Assembly (NCBI RefSeq): GCF_937967675.1
Contig: NZ_CALBSN010000015.1
Span: 1-28,015 of the forward strand
DNA from: an uncultured Flavobacterium sp.
GTDB lineage: Bacteria > Bacteroidota > Bacteroidia > Flavobacteriales > Flavobacteriaceae
Reading direction: 5' to 3'
DNA length: 28,015 bases
The translations under genes and the position numbers were made by a program. This document shows, in pieces, positions 7,699-14,112 of this stretch; position 1 is the stretch's first letter, and each line of letters starts with the position of its first letter. The notes under the pieces are model-generated. The model did not search any database. It was given only the letters and a program-made list of their open reading frames with translations, and was not told where the DNA came from.

Positions 7699-8817
7699 AT
7701 GAAAATTAAACACTTTTTCTTGGTTTTAGCAGTTGTTTTTTCAGCTATCAAAGGCTTTTCTCAGGATAAAAAATTTAAAGTACATACCGTTGCTTTTTAC
7801 AATTTTGAAAATTTATTCGATACAATTAACGATCCTGATACATATGACGAGGAATATACTCCCGTTAATGGCTGGACTAAAAAAAATTATAATAAAAAAT
7901 TAGATAACTTAAGTCGTGTTCTAATTGAATTGGGGACAAGCGAAAGTCAAAAAAACTCACCAGTAATTATTGGAGCTTGTGAAATTGAAAACAGAAGAGT
8001 ATTAGAAGATTTAGTAAAACATCCCACATTAATCAATAAAGGATACAAAGTTGTGCATTTTGATTCTCCAGATAAACGTGGAATTGATGTTGGGTTTTTA
8101 TATCAAGAAAAGTATTTTCAGCCAACAAGTTACATAAATGTGCCTTTGTATGTTTATGAAACAGAAACTACTTCTGATAAGAAAAAATCAAAAGAGGAAG
8201 AAAAAGAAGTTGAGGAAAATGTAAATTATGATAAAAAAACAAAAAGAATTTACACAAGGGATCAACTTTTGGTAACTGGTTTGTTAGATGGTGAAGAAAT
8301 TAATATTATTGTAAATCACTGGCCATCTCGTTCGGGTGGAGAAAAAAGAAGTAGCCCTTATAGAGAAGCAGCCGGAAGATTAAATAGAAAAATTATGGAT
8401 TCTATTATCAAAATTAATCCAAAAGCTAAATTTATTACCATGGGTGACTTAAATGATGGAACTTATAATAAAAGTGTAAAAGAAGGTATTGGTGCAAAAC
8501 TGAAAAAATCGGAATTAAAAGAACCAAGAGATGTTTATAATCCTTTTGAGCAAATGGCTAAGGATGGTCACGCTACATTGTTTTATAGAGATTCAGGGGA
8601 TATTTTTGACCAAATCATGGTGAGTCAACAATTAGTTCCTGCTGATAATAACGATTACAGAACCTTTAAATATTGGAAAGCGGGTATTTACAACAAACCG
8701 TTCCTAATTCAGAAAACCGGTCAATGGAAAGGATATCCACTACGTAATCAAAACGGAACTCCAGGATTTTCAGATCACTTCCCAGTTTATATTTATTTAG
8801 TGAAAGAAGTGAAGTAA
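7699..8817 (+). CDS. Secreted endonuclease/exonuclease/phosphatase-family protein
   Basis: The 372-aa product has a signal peptide (cleavage near GFSQ, residue 22) and the metal-dependent EEP (DNase I-like) fold. Visible motifs are FYNFENLFD (33-41), CEIEN (94-98) with a metal-binding Glu, NHWPSR (206-211) with the catalytic His region, GDLND (249-253), and SDHFPV near the C-terminus with the terminal catalytic His. It should hydrolyse phosphodiester or phosphomonoester bonds outside the cytoplasm; DNA, RNA or a small ester cannot be told apart. A very charged Lys/Glu insertion (about 156-183) is likely a surface loop. It is divergent from the TonB receptor operon across 139 bases and is followed by a terminator, so it is likely monocistronic and part of the same scavenging locus. 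Confidence 0.85.
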   Translation: MKIKHFFLVLAVVFSAIKGFSQDKKFKVHTVAFYNFENLFDTINDPDTYDEEYTPVNGWTKKNYNKKLDNLSRVLIELGTSESQKNSPVIIGACEIENRRVLEDLVKHPTLINKGYKVVHFDSPDKRGIDVGFLYQEKYFQPTSYINVPLYVYETETTSDKKKSKEEEKEVEENVNYDKKTKRIYTRDQLLVTGLLDGEEINIIVNHWPSRSGGEKRSSPYREAAGRLNRKIMDSIIKINPKAKFITMGDLNDGTYNKSVKEGIGAKLKKSELKEPRDVYNPFEQMAKDGHATLFYRDSGDIFDQIMVSQQLVPADNNDYRTFKYWKAGIYNKPFLIQKTGQWKGYPLRNQNGTPGFSDHFPVYIYLVKEVK

Positions 8818-8838
8818 TTTTAGTCTTAATAATTTAAT

Positions 8839-8876
8839 AAGGTTAGTTGGCAATAAAATGCGGCTAACCTTTTTTC
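8839..8876 (+). terminator. Rho-independent terminator after the EEP-fold gene
   Basis: AAGGTTAG at 8839-8846 pairs with CTAACCTT at 8864-8871, extended inward by two G-U pairs and a G-C pair, and is followed by a T-rich run (TTTTTTCTTTTT). Confidence 0.8.
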
Positions 8877-8910
8877 TTTTTAGTAACTTTACATTTTAAA
8901 TGCAAAAAAG

Positions 8911-9450
8911 ATGGCAATAGGAAAACCGTTTAATTTACAAAAGTGGATTGAAGACAATAAAACGTTATTAAAACCACCGGTTAGTAATAAGAATTTATAT
9001 GTAGAATCGGAAGATTATATAGTAATGATAGTGGGTGGACCCAATGCACGAAAAGACTATCACTACAACGAAACGGAAGAGTTATTTTACCAATTAGAAG
9101 GTGAAATCATCGTTTACATTCAAGAAGATGGTGAAAAGAAAGCTATGAAATTAGGTCCTGGCGATATGTATTTGCATCCCGCTAAGGTGCCGCATTCTCC
9201 AGCAAGAACTGAAGGTTCTGTAGGTTTAGTAATCGAAAGAAAGCGCGCAGGAAAAGGATTCAACGATGGTTTACTGTGGTTTTGCGACAATTGCAATCAC
9301 AAATTACACGAAGTCTATTTCGAATTACACGATATTGAAAAAGACTTTTTACCACATTTCAGTACATTTTACAATTCGGAAGAAAAAAGAACGTGTAAAA
9401 AATGTGGTACTGTAATGGAAACCAATCCTAAGTTTACTACTAAGAAATAG
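8911..9450 (+). CDS. nbaC: 3-hydroxyanthranilate 3,4-dioxygenase
   Basis: The enzyme opens the ring of 3-hydroxyanthranilate with O2 to 2-amino-3-carboxymuconate semialdehyde in the kynurenine branch of tryptophan catabolism, leading to quinolinate/NAD or to degradation. The 179-aa length matches the bacterial enzyme. Key residues are in place: Fe(II) ligands His51, Glu57 and His95, substrate-binding Arg47 and Arg99, and a conserved Glu109. The bacterial C-terminal rubredoxin-like iron site is complete, with CDNC (Cys125, Cys128) and CKKC (Cys162, Cys165). The fold is cupin and the location cytoplasmic. No other kynurenine-pathway gene is in the window. The next gene is an ALDH7-type dehydrogenase 95 bases on, with its own -7 match. 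A weak -7 element, TAACTTTA, lies at 8884-8891. Confidence 0.95.
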   Translation: MAIGKPFNLQKWIEDNKTLLKPPVSNKNLYVESEDYIVMIVGGPNARKDYHYNETEELFYQLEGEIIVYIQEDGEKKAMKLGPGDMYLHPAKVPHSPARTEGSVGLVIERKRAGKGFNDGLLWFCDNCNHKLHEVYFELHDIEKDFLPHFSTFYNSEEKRTCKKCGTVMETNPKFTTKK

Positions 9451-9501
9451 TAAAAAAACAGCTGTGTAACTTGAGACACATATTTATTAAAATATATTTT
9501 T

Positions 9502-9509
9502 TACATTTG
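9502..9509 (+). promoter_or_regulatory. -7 element for the ALDH7 gene
   Basis: TACATTTG is a perfect TAnnTTTG, with the predicted start about 30 nt before the ATG at 9546. The -33 position has no TTTG. It suggests the dehydrogenase can be transcribed apart from the dioxygenase. Confidence 0.45.
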
Positions 9510-9545
9510 TGAAAATTTAACAAAAACCGAATAAAAAGTTATAAA

Positions 9546-11096
9546 ATGATATCTGAAGCAGCAATTCAATTTGGTATGCAAGAAGCTTTGCAACAATTAG
9601 GCATTAAAGAAATTAACGAAGGAACTTCTACTGGAACAAAGTGGTTTTCTAACGGAAAAATCATCGAATCATACTCACCAGCAACAGGAGATTTGATTGG
9701 AAAAGTAAAATCTTCAACAAAAGAAGATTACGAAACAGCTATGAGTGCTGCAGAAGAAGCTTTCAAAACATGGCGTTTGGTTCCAGCTCCAAAAAGAGGA
9801 GAAATTGTGCGTCAAATGGGAGAAGAATTGCGTAAGCATAAAGAAGCATTAGGAAAATTAGTGTCTTTTGAAATGGGTAAATCGTATCAAGAAGGTCTTG
9901 GAGAAGTTCAGGAAATGATTGACATCTGTGATTTCGCAGTAGGTTTGTCTCGTCAATTACACGGATTAACAATGCACTCAGAACGTCCAATGCACAGAAT
10001 GTATGAGCAATGGCATCCGTTTGGAATTGTTGGAATCATTTCGGCTTTCAACTTCCCAGTGGCAGTTTGGTCTTGGAACACGATGTTAGCATGGATTTGT
10101 GGTGATGTTTGTATTTGGAAACCAAGTTCAAAAACGCCTTTATGTGGTGTAGCGTGTCAAAACATCATTCAAACGGTATTAGAAAGAAACAATTTACCAG
10201 AAGGAATCAGCTGTTTAGTAGTGGGTAACGAATCGGGTGATTTAATCAATAACGACAAACGTATTCCATTAGTATCGTTTACAGGTTCTACAAGAATTGG
10301 TCGTCACGTATCAAAAACGGTTGCTGAGCGTTTTGGGAACACTATCTTAGAATTAGGAGGAAACAACGCGATTATCGTTTCTAAAGAAGCGGATTTATCA
10401 ATGGTATTGGTAGGAGCGGTATTTGGAGCAGTAGGAACAGCTGGTCAACGTTGTACTTCAACTCGTAGATTAATTGTTCACGAAAGTGTTTACGATAAAA
10501 CATTAGACGTTTTAGCAAAAGCGTATGCGCAGTTAAAAATTGGAAATCCATTAGATGCTAACAATCACGTAGGTCCACTTATCGATAAAGGTGCGGTGCA
10601 AGATTACTTAAACGCTATCGAAAAAGCAAAAGCTGAAGGTGGAAGAGTAATTGTAGAAGGTGGTGTTTTAGAAGGAAAAGGATACGAAAGCGGTTGTTAT
10701 GTAAAACCATGTATTATTGAAGCGAAAAACGAGTTTGAAATCGTACAACACGAAACATTTGCTCCCGTTTTATATGTAATGAAATACAGCACAATTGAAG
10801 AAGCTATCGAAATGCAAAATGCAGTTCCTCAAGGATTATCTTCTTCTATCTTTACGAACAACATGAGAGAAATGGAGTTATTCCTTTCTGCGGCAGGTTC
10901 AGATTGTGGTATTGCTAACGTAAACATTGGAACTTCTGGTGCTGAAATTGGTGGTGCTTTTGGTGGTGAAAAAGAAACAGGTGGTGGACGTGAATCAGGT
11001 TCTGATGCATGGAAAGCGTATATGAGAAGACAAACGAATACTATCAACTACGGAACAGCATTACCGTTAGCTCAAGGTATTAAGTTTGATTTATAA
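9546..11096 (+). CDS. ALDH7-family aldehyde dehydrogenase (L-piperidine-6-carboxylate / 2-aminoadipate semialdehyde dehydrogenase)
   Basis: The 516-aa product is an NAD(P)-dependent aldehyde dehydrogenase of the ALDH7/antiquitin family. It likely oxidises 2-aminoadipate 6-semialdehyde, in equilibrium with piperideine-6-carboxylate, to 2-aminoadipate in lysine catabolism (amaB/pcd in other bacteria). Catalytic residues are the nucleophile Cys303 in AGQRCTS, general base Glu269 in LELGG, and Asn169 in AFNFP. The C-terminal motifs typical of ALDH7 are all present: GIANVNIGTSGAEIGG, GGEKETGGGRESGSDAWKAYMRR, TINYG and LPLAQGIKF. Its position after 3-hydroxyanthranilate dioxygenase might suggest a 2-aminomuconate semialdehyde role, but the ALDH7 signature argues against that. 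A terminator follows. Confidence 0.88.
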   Translation: MISEAAIQFGMQEALQQLGIKEINEGTSTGTKWFSNGKIIESYSPATGDLIGKVKSSTKEDYETAMSAAEEAFKTWRLVPAPKRGEIVRQMGEELRKHKEALGKLVSFEMGKSYQEGLGEVQEMIDICDFAVGLSRQLHGLTMHSERPMHRMYEQWHPFGIVGIISAFNFPVAVWSWNTMLAWICGDVCIWKPSSKTPLCGVACQNIIQTVLERNNLPEGISCLVVGNESGDLINNDKRIPLVSFTGSTRIGRHVSKTVAERFGNTILELGGNNAIIVSKEADLSMVLVGAVFGAVGTAGQRCTSTRRLIVHESVYDKTLDVLAKAYAQLKIGNPLDANNHVGPLIDKGAVQDYLNAIEKAKAEGGRVIVEGGVLEGKGYESGCYVKPCIIEAKNEFEIVQHETFAPVLYVMKYSTIEEAIEMQNAVPQGLSSSIFTNNMREMELFLSAAGSDCGIANVNIGTSGAEIGGAFGGEKETGGGRESGSDAWKAYMRRQTNTINYGTALPLAQGIKFDL

Positions 11097-11100
11097 AATT

Positions 11101-11137
11101 AAGTGATTAGTGAAAAGTAATTAGTGATTAGTTACTT
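11101..11137 (+). repeat. Short-period degenerate direct repeat (TTAGTGA-like)
   Basis: Imperfect tandem copies of GTGATTAGTGA / GTAATTAGTGATTAGT follow directly after the ALDH7 stop codon. No reading frame or RNA fold is apparent. It resembles the simple intergenic filler repeats seen in flavobacterial genomes. Confidence 0.5.
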
Positions 11138-11148
11138 TTTGGATATAG

Positions 11149-11176
11149 AAAAACCCTGCAATTGCAGGGTTTTTTG
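11149..11176 (+). terminator. Rho-independent terminator after the ALDH7 gene
   Basis: A long perfect palindrome, AAAAACCCTGC-AATT-GCAGGGTTTTT, is followed by T on the plus strand. It is symmetrical and could work in both directions. Confidence 0.8.
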
Positions 11177-11194
11177 TTGTTTTTATTACTATGT

Positions 11195-11240
11195 GGGCAC
11201 GGAATGCAATTCCGCGCTAGCGGAGTATCTCAGTTTCCGA
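11195..11240. repeat. GC-rich palindromic intergenic element (REP-like)
   Basis: Within AT-rich surroundings this stretch holds CGGAATGCAATTCCG (11200-11214, 6-bp arms), the perfect palindrome CGCTAGCG (11215-11222) and CGGA...TCCG (11221-11239). The recurring CGGAA/TTCCG arms and the GC jump look like a mobile palindromic repeat unit. No transposase gene is in the window. Its repeated nature elsewhere in the genome is inferred. Confidence 0.45.
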
Positions 11241-11285
11241 TAAAATCCTTTCTCGTGATTCGTTTTAACCAAAGATAACAAATTG

Positions 11286-11322
11286 TAAATAAAAATCCCA
11301 CAAATTTGATTTGCAGGGTTTT
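11286..11322 (-). terminator. Probable terminator of the PhnA-domain gene
   Basis: On the minus strand an imperfect stem forms (AAAACCCTGCAAAT against ATTTGTGGGATTTT, with G-U pairs and one mismatch), followed by a T run that corresponds to the A run at 11291-11295. It lies 35 nt past the stop. Confidence 0.6.
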
Positions 11323-11329
11323 ATATTAT

Positions 11330-11353
11330 CACATTGCCACATTGGCACATTGA
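11330..11353 (+). repeat. Three tandem 8-bp repeats (CACATTGn)
   Basis: CACATTGC, CACATTGG and CACATTGA stand head to tail (11330-11337, 11338-11345, 11346-11353), three bases before the end of the PhnA-domain gene. The centre also forms the inverted repeat TGCCA-CAT-TGGCA. No function is assigned. Confidence 0.6.
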
Positions 11354-11356
11354 AAA

Positions 11357-11932
11357 TTACTTCGTTTTCTTCACGTATTGCGTCAAAATGTAAATACTTT
11401 GGTTTTCCACTCTACCTTCAATCAAGTTAGCGTCGTCCCAAACTAATTTAATATTGTGTACGGCAGCTCCACGTTTTGCAGTAAAAGTAGCGCCTTTTAC
11501 ATCTAAATCTTTAATTAAAACAACCGAGTCGCCATCTTGTAAAACAACGCCGTTACTGTCTTTATGTACAATTTTGTTTTCGTCTTCTTCTGCGCCTTCA
11601 CCTGTTGTTTTTGCCCATTCTAAGGCTTCTTCATCTAAGTACATCATGTCAAGCAAATCGTTGTTTTTCAAACGCGCTAACATGCGCCAAGATAAAATTT
11701 GTACTGGCAAATGCTCATTCCACATACTTTCTGATAACCCTCTCCAATCGTTTTCATTCATGGTTTCTGGGTTTTCAATTTGGTCTTTTAAATGTTTCGC
11801 AACTAAAACCGAATGTTCTAAACTTTCCGTAGTGTGAGGTGGTAACGTGTACACAACTAAATCGTGTTCGGTACCACTAATTTCGCAAACTGAACCACTG
11901 CGGTCTTTCAGTTTTTTTTCTATTACACTCAT
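11357..11932 (-). CDS. PhnA domain-containing protein
   Basis: The C-terminal part of this 191-aa protein (about 120-191; KDSNGVVLQDGDSVVLIKDLDVKG, KRGAAVHNIKLV) is the PhnA/YjdM domain, an SH3-like small beta domain. Despite the historical name there is no evidence for phosphonate degradation, and no phn genes are nearby. The N-terminal region (RSGSVCEISG) has one Cys where related proteins have a Cys-rich zinc ribbon, so metal binding there is unlikely. The middle (about 35-115) is helical and charged. No signal peptide is seen, so it is cytoplasmic. On the minus strand a -7 element TAACTTTG (11975-11968) lies 36 nt upstream. The molecular function is unknown. Confidence 0.8.
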   Translation of the reverse strand: MSVIEKKLKDRSGSVCEISGTEHDLVVYTLPPHTTESLEHSVLVAKHLKDQIENPETMNENDWRGLSESMWNEHLPVQILSWRMLARLKNNDLLDMMYLDEEALEWAKTTGEGAEEDENKIVHKDSNGVVLQDGDSVVLIKDLDVKGATFTAKRGAAVHNIKLVWDDANLIEGRVENQSIYILTQYVKKTK

Positions 11933-11967
11933 TTTGAATGGATTTTACGTAAATAAATAATTTGGGA

Positions 11968-11998
11968 CAAAGTTATAAATTGAAATTAATTATCTTTG
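11968..11998. promoter_or_regulatory. Divergent -7 elements between PhnA-domain gene and small lipoprotein gene
   Basis: The minus strand has TAACTTTG (11975-11968) towards the PhnA-domain gene. The plus strand has TATCTTTG (11991-11998) about 26 nt before the small lipoprotein ATG. Both are perfect TAnnTTTG matches without a good -33 partner. Confidence 0.4.
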
Positions 11999-12023
11999 AT
12001 TATTCGACTAAAATAAACTTAAA

Positions 12024-12398
12024 ATGAAGAAATTACTCTTAATCATAGCTTTATTACCAATTTTATTAGCAACGCAATGCGATGAAGACGATAACGAAAT
12101 TGCCTGTACCGAAGAAGCAAGAGCAGGTTTAAATATCACTATAAAAGATGCCGAAACCAATGCCTATTTAAGCGAAGGTGTTTCGGTTGTAGCTAGAGAT
12201 GGAAGTTATACTGAAACCTTACAGAGTTTTGATAGTTCCGAACCAGTTTTTTCAGGCGCTTATGAAAGAGAAGGAAATTATACGATTACGGTTTCAAAAT
12301 CGGGTTACGTTACGTACACTTCTGAAGTAATCAGTGTTACTTCCGATGTGTGTCACGTCATTCCACAACAAAGAACAATTTTACTTCAACCGGAATAA
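12024..12398 (+). CDS. Small lipoprotein with carboxypeptidase-regulatory-like fold
   Basis: The 124-aa product has a lipoprotein signal peptide (LLATQC, Cys19) followed at once by acidic residues (DEDDNE), consistent with surface or outer-membrane anchoring. The rest looks like a single Ig-like or CarboxypepD_reg-like beta-sandwich: LNITIKDAETNAYLSEGVSVVARDG, then YEREGNYTITVSKSGYVTY, then ISVTSDVCHVIPQQRTILL. Two cysteines (in IACTEE and DVCHV) could form a disulphide. The gene stands alone between a divergent PhnA-domain gene and a convergent membrane-protein gene. The function is unknown; such domains are often adhesive or structural. Confidence 0.7.
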   Translation: MKKLLLIIALLPILLATQCDEDDNEIACTEEARAGLNITIKDAETNAYLSEGVSVVARDGSYTETLQSFDSSEPVFSGAYEREGNYTITVSKSGYVTYTSEVISVTSDVCHVIPQQRTILLQPE

Positions 12399-12424
12399 AA
12401 AAAGGAAGCCATTTCGACTTCCTT
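12396..12424 (-). terminator. Terminator of the small beta-barrel protein gene
   Basis: AAGGAAG (12402-12408) pairs with CTTCCTT (12418-12424). The T tract is on the minus strand (A run 12397-12403), so it ends transcription of the minus-strand gene. The plus strand has only two T after the stem. Confidence 0.7.
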
Positions 12425-12446
12425 GATATAACGTATTTATAAACTT

Positions 12447-12944
12447 TTAAAAGTTAAAAGAGGCTCCAAAATGAAATATAAATTGGTTGTTGTAATGTTC
12501 AAATCCACGAACATCAGAATCATAGCGAGCTAATGGGGCTGAACCTTCTGCATACAATCCAAAACCTTTTGAAAAGAAATAACGGAATCCTAAGTGTGCT
12601 CCAAAGTTGCGAGTACCCAAATTCAAACCAGGATAGATGTCCATTTTGGAATCTAAACCTAAAACACTGCCAATATTAGCATTAAAACGTGCTTTTATAT
12701 CAGCTCTGTCTTCAAAAGCTGGTTTTTCTCCTAAAATTTTATCAGCATTTAATATATAAGTTCCCGCGAATCCAAATGACATATTTTCGCCCAAACCAAA
12801 ATCTACCGTTGAAGTAATACCCGAACCACCATCTTGAAGATTAAGTCCTACTTGAAATTTAGTATCTCCTTTTCCTTTAAACGCTTGTGCATTTGTCATT
12901 TGAATTGTGGCAAATAAACAAATTACCGTCAGAATATTTTTCAT
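12447..12944 (-). CDS. Small outer-membrane beta-barrel protein (DUF6646-like)
   Basis: The 165-aa product has a signal peptide (cleavage near MTNAQ, residue 19-20). The mature part is short alternating amphipathic strands with glycines (KFQVGLNLQ, TSTVDFGLG, MSFGFAGTY, ARFNANIGS, FGAHLGFRYFF, FGLYAEGSAPLARY) and ends IFHFGASFNF with terminal Phe, as expected for an 8-stranded outer-membrane barrel. I recall a DUF6646 family of this kind in Flavobacteriaceae, and the family name is tentative. A TATCTTTG -7 element lies 27 bases upstream, and a terminator follows. Confidence 0.7.
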   Translation of the reverse strand: MKNILTVICLFATIQMTNAQAFKGKGDTKFQVGLNLQDGGSGITSTVDFGLGENMSFGFAGTYILNADKILGEKPAFEDRADIKARFNANIGSVLGLDSKMDIYPGLNLGTRNFGAHLGFRYFFSKGFGLYAEGSAPLARYDSDVRGFEHYNNQFIFHFGASFNF

Positions 12945-12970
12945 AGCTTTCGACTTTTTTATTATTCATA

Positions 12971-12978
12971 CAAAGATA
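12971..12978 (-). promoter_or_regulatory. -7 element for the small beta-barrel gene
   Basis: The minus strand reads TATCTTTG (perfect TAnnTTTG) in the 39-bp gap after the metallophosphoesterase gene. The -33 region would lie inside the end of that gene. Confidence 0.4.
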
Positions 12979-12983
12979 CAATT

Positions 12984-13718
12984 TTAATTTCTTCCGTTTT
13001 CATTAGGATACAATTCAGGTAAAGCATCACTTTGCCAGAATTCTTTGGTTTCAATATCCATTATTGTAAGTTTACCTTTGAAAGCAGCACCAGTATCTAT
13101 ATTCCACACACAAGCTTTATTCATAGGGATGTTTTCATTTATTTTTGTAACTGGAGTATGTCCGATGTAAATTTCCTTATATAGAGTTAGTCGGTTTGGA
13201 TAAATGATAGCATCTTTAGAAAGTTTCGGATCAAGTGCAAGAGCGGTTTCCCAAAGCGTTCTGTCCCAATAAAAAAGCGGTTTAAAATGTTCGTACTCTA
13301 CACCTTTCATATTCGTAAAACCAGCATGAATAAACAACCGGTTTTCATTATCTAAATAATAATTTTGAAGCGATTGTAAAAAACGAATATGTTTCTTTTT
13401 CGTTTCCGAGTCAATATTTAGATAGGATGTAACTGTTGCTTCTCCACCATGTTGAAACCACAATTTTTCATCAATATTTTCGTTATTGCCTAATAGCCAA
13501 TCTAATAGAAGTTCGTCGTGGTTGCCACGAATAAAAATACAAGGTTGTTTTTTTTGTAATTCAATCAAAAAATCCAAAACTCCTGGAGATTCGCTCCAAC
13601 CATCGACAAAGTCACCAAGAAAAATCAAAGTATCATTATTAGTAACATTGGCTCTATCTAAAACTTGGTGAATGGCTTTTAATCCACCATGAATATCTCC
13701 TAATACGAATTTTCTCAT
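12984..13718 (-). CDS. Metallophosphoesterase (serine/threonine phosphatase-like)
   Basis: The 244-aa calcineurin-like phosphoesterase has the full set of metal-site motifs: GDIHG (7-11), GDFVDGW (35-41), GNHD (65-68), HAGF (131-134) and GHTP (186-189). The order and spacing match small bacterial PPP-type phosphatases and diadenosine-tetraphosphatase-like enzymes. The substrate, protein phosphate or dinucleoside polyphosphate, cannot be decided. No signal peptide is seen, so it is cytoplasmic. The start at the ATG giving MRKFVLGDIHG is clear because the first motif begins at residue 7. It is divergent from the small-lipoprotein/kinase operon, whose 19-bp box lies only about 37 bases from this start. 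The only perfect minus-strand -7 match upstream is distant (13821-13814). Confidence 0.85.
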   Translation of the reverse strand: MRKFVLGDIHGGLKAIHQVLDRANVTNNDTLIFLGDFVDGWSESPGVLDFLIELQKKQPCIFIRGNHDELLLDWLLGNNENIDEKLWFQHGGEATVTSYLNIDSETKKKHIRFLQSLQNYYLDNENRLFIHAGFTNMKGVEYEHFKPLFYWDRTLWETALALDPKLSKDAIIYPNRLTLYKEIYIGHTPVTKINENIPMNKACVWNIDTGAAFKGKLTIMDIETKEFWQSDALPELYPNENGRN

Positions 13719-13754
13719 AAATAATTCAATTTTTATTCAATTTTTAGTAAAATA

Positions 13755-13800
13755 TGCAGAAAAACTACAGCAATTTATCTTTCATGACTTTCTATTTTTG
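13755..13800 (+). promoter_or_regulatory. 19-bp box plus -7 element before the small-protein/two-component operon (site A)
   Basis: TGCAGAAAAACTACAGCAA (13755-13773) is followed after exactly 19 nt by TATTTTTG (13793-13800), a perfect TAnnTTTG. The box occupies the place of the -33 element, as expected for an activator-dependent promoter. Within it are a direct repeat T[G/A]CAG[A/C]AA at 11-bp spacing and an imperfect dyad TGC...GCA. An identical box with identical spacing is at 17041-17086. Predicted transcription would start near 13807, about 50 nt before the ATG. Confidence 0.6.
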
Positions 13801-13857
13801 TATTTCATATTAACAAATATAATTTCAATATTAATAACTCTTTAAAATTAAATCATT

Positions 13858-14091
13858 ATGAAAAATTTAGTTAAGTCATTAGTTCTAACGGTAGTAGGTG
13901 TTTCTCTTTTTTCTTGTACAACAGACGAGTATGATGCTGCTCTTGAACAAAGTGTAAAAGTAACAGAAAATATCAAAAACGAACAATTTAAAAATGGGGA
14001 TTCAGTAACTAAAGATGAAGAAGCAAATTCTGATATGTTACAAAGAGAAGATGATGGAAATCCTCTAATTATTATTGTTAAAAAAGACTAA
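13858..14091 (+). CDS. Small lipoprotein ending in the IIIVKKD signature
   Basis: The 77-aa product has a lipoprotein signal peptide (MKNLVKSLVLTVVGVSLFSC, Cys20) followed by TTDEYD, an acidic-aromatic motif like the flavobacterial surface-export signal. The middle is hydrophilic and probably disordered (Lys, Glu, Asp and Asn rich). The last residues, NPLIIIVKKD, match the C-terminus of the next small protein (TPIIIVKRD). It is the first gene after the 19-bp box promoter, and the sensor kinase lies downstream. I do not recognise a named family. It could be a surface-anchored precursor of a peptide signal, or a protein monitored by the kinase; this is inference. Confidence 0.7.
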   Translation: MKNLVKSLVLTVVGVSLFSCTTDEYDAALEQSVKVTENIKNEQFKNGDSVTKDEEANSDMLQREDDGNPLIIIVKKD

Positions 14092-14112
14092 AAAAATTAA
14101 AATATAGTAAAT

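Noticed and set aside
11454..11837. 127-codon open frame on the plus strand
   Set aside because: It is the shadow of the PhnA-domain gene, with low-complexity Ser/Phe/Lys composition.
12396..12424. Hairpin as terminator of the plus-strand small lipoprotein gene
   Set aside because: The run of T follows the stem only on the minus strand; on the plus strand the A run precedes it.
12984..13718. Metallophosphoesterase as part of the kinase operon regulon through the box at 13755
   Set aside because: The box and its -7 element are oriented towards the plus-strand operon. No matching -7 element on the minus strand lies at the same spacing, so direct control of this gene is unsupported.
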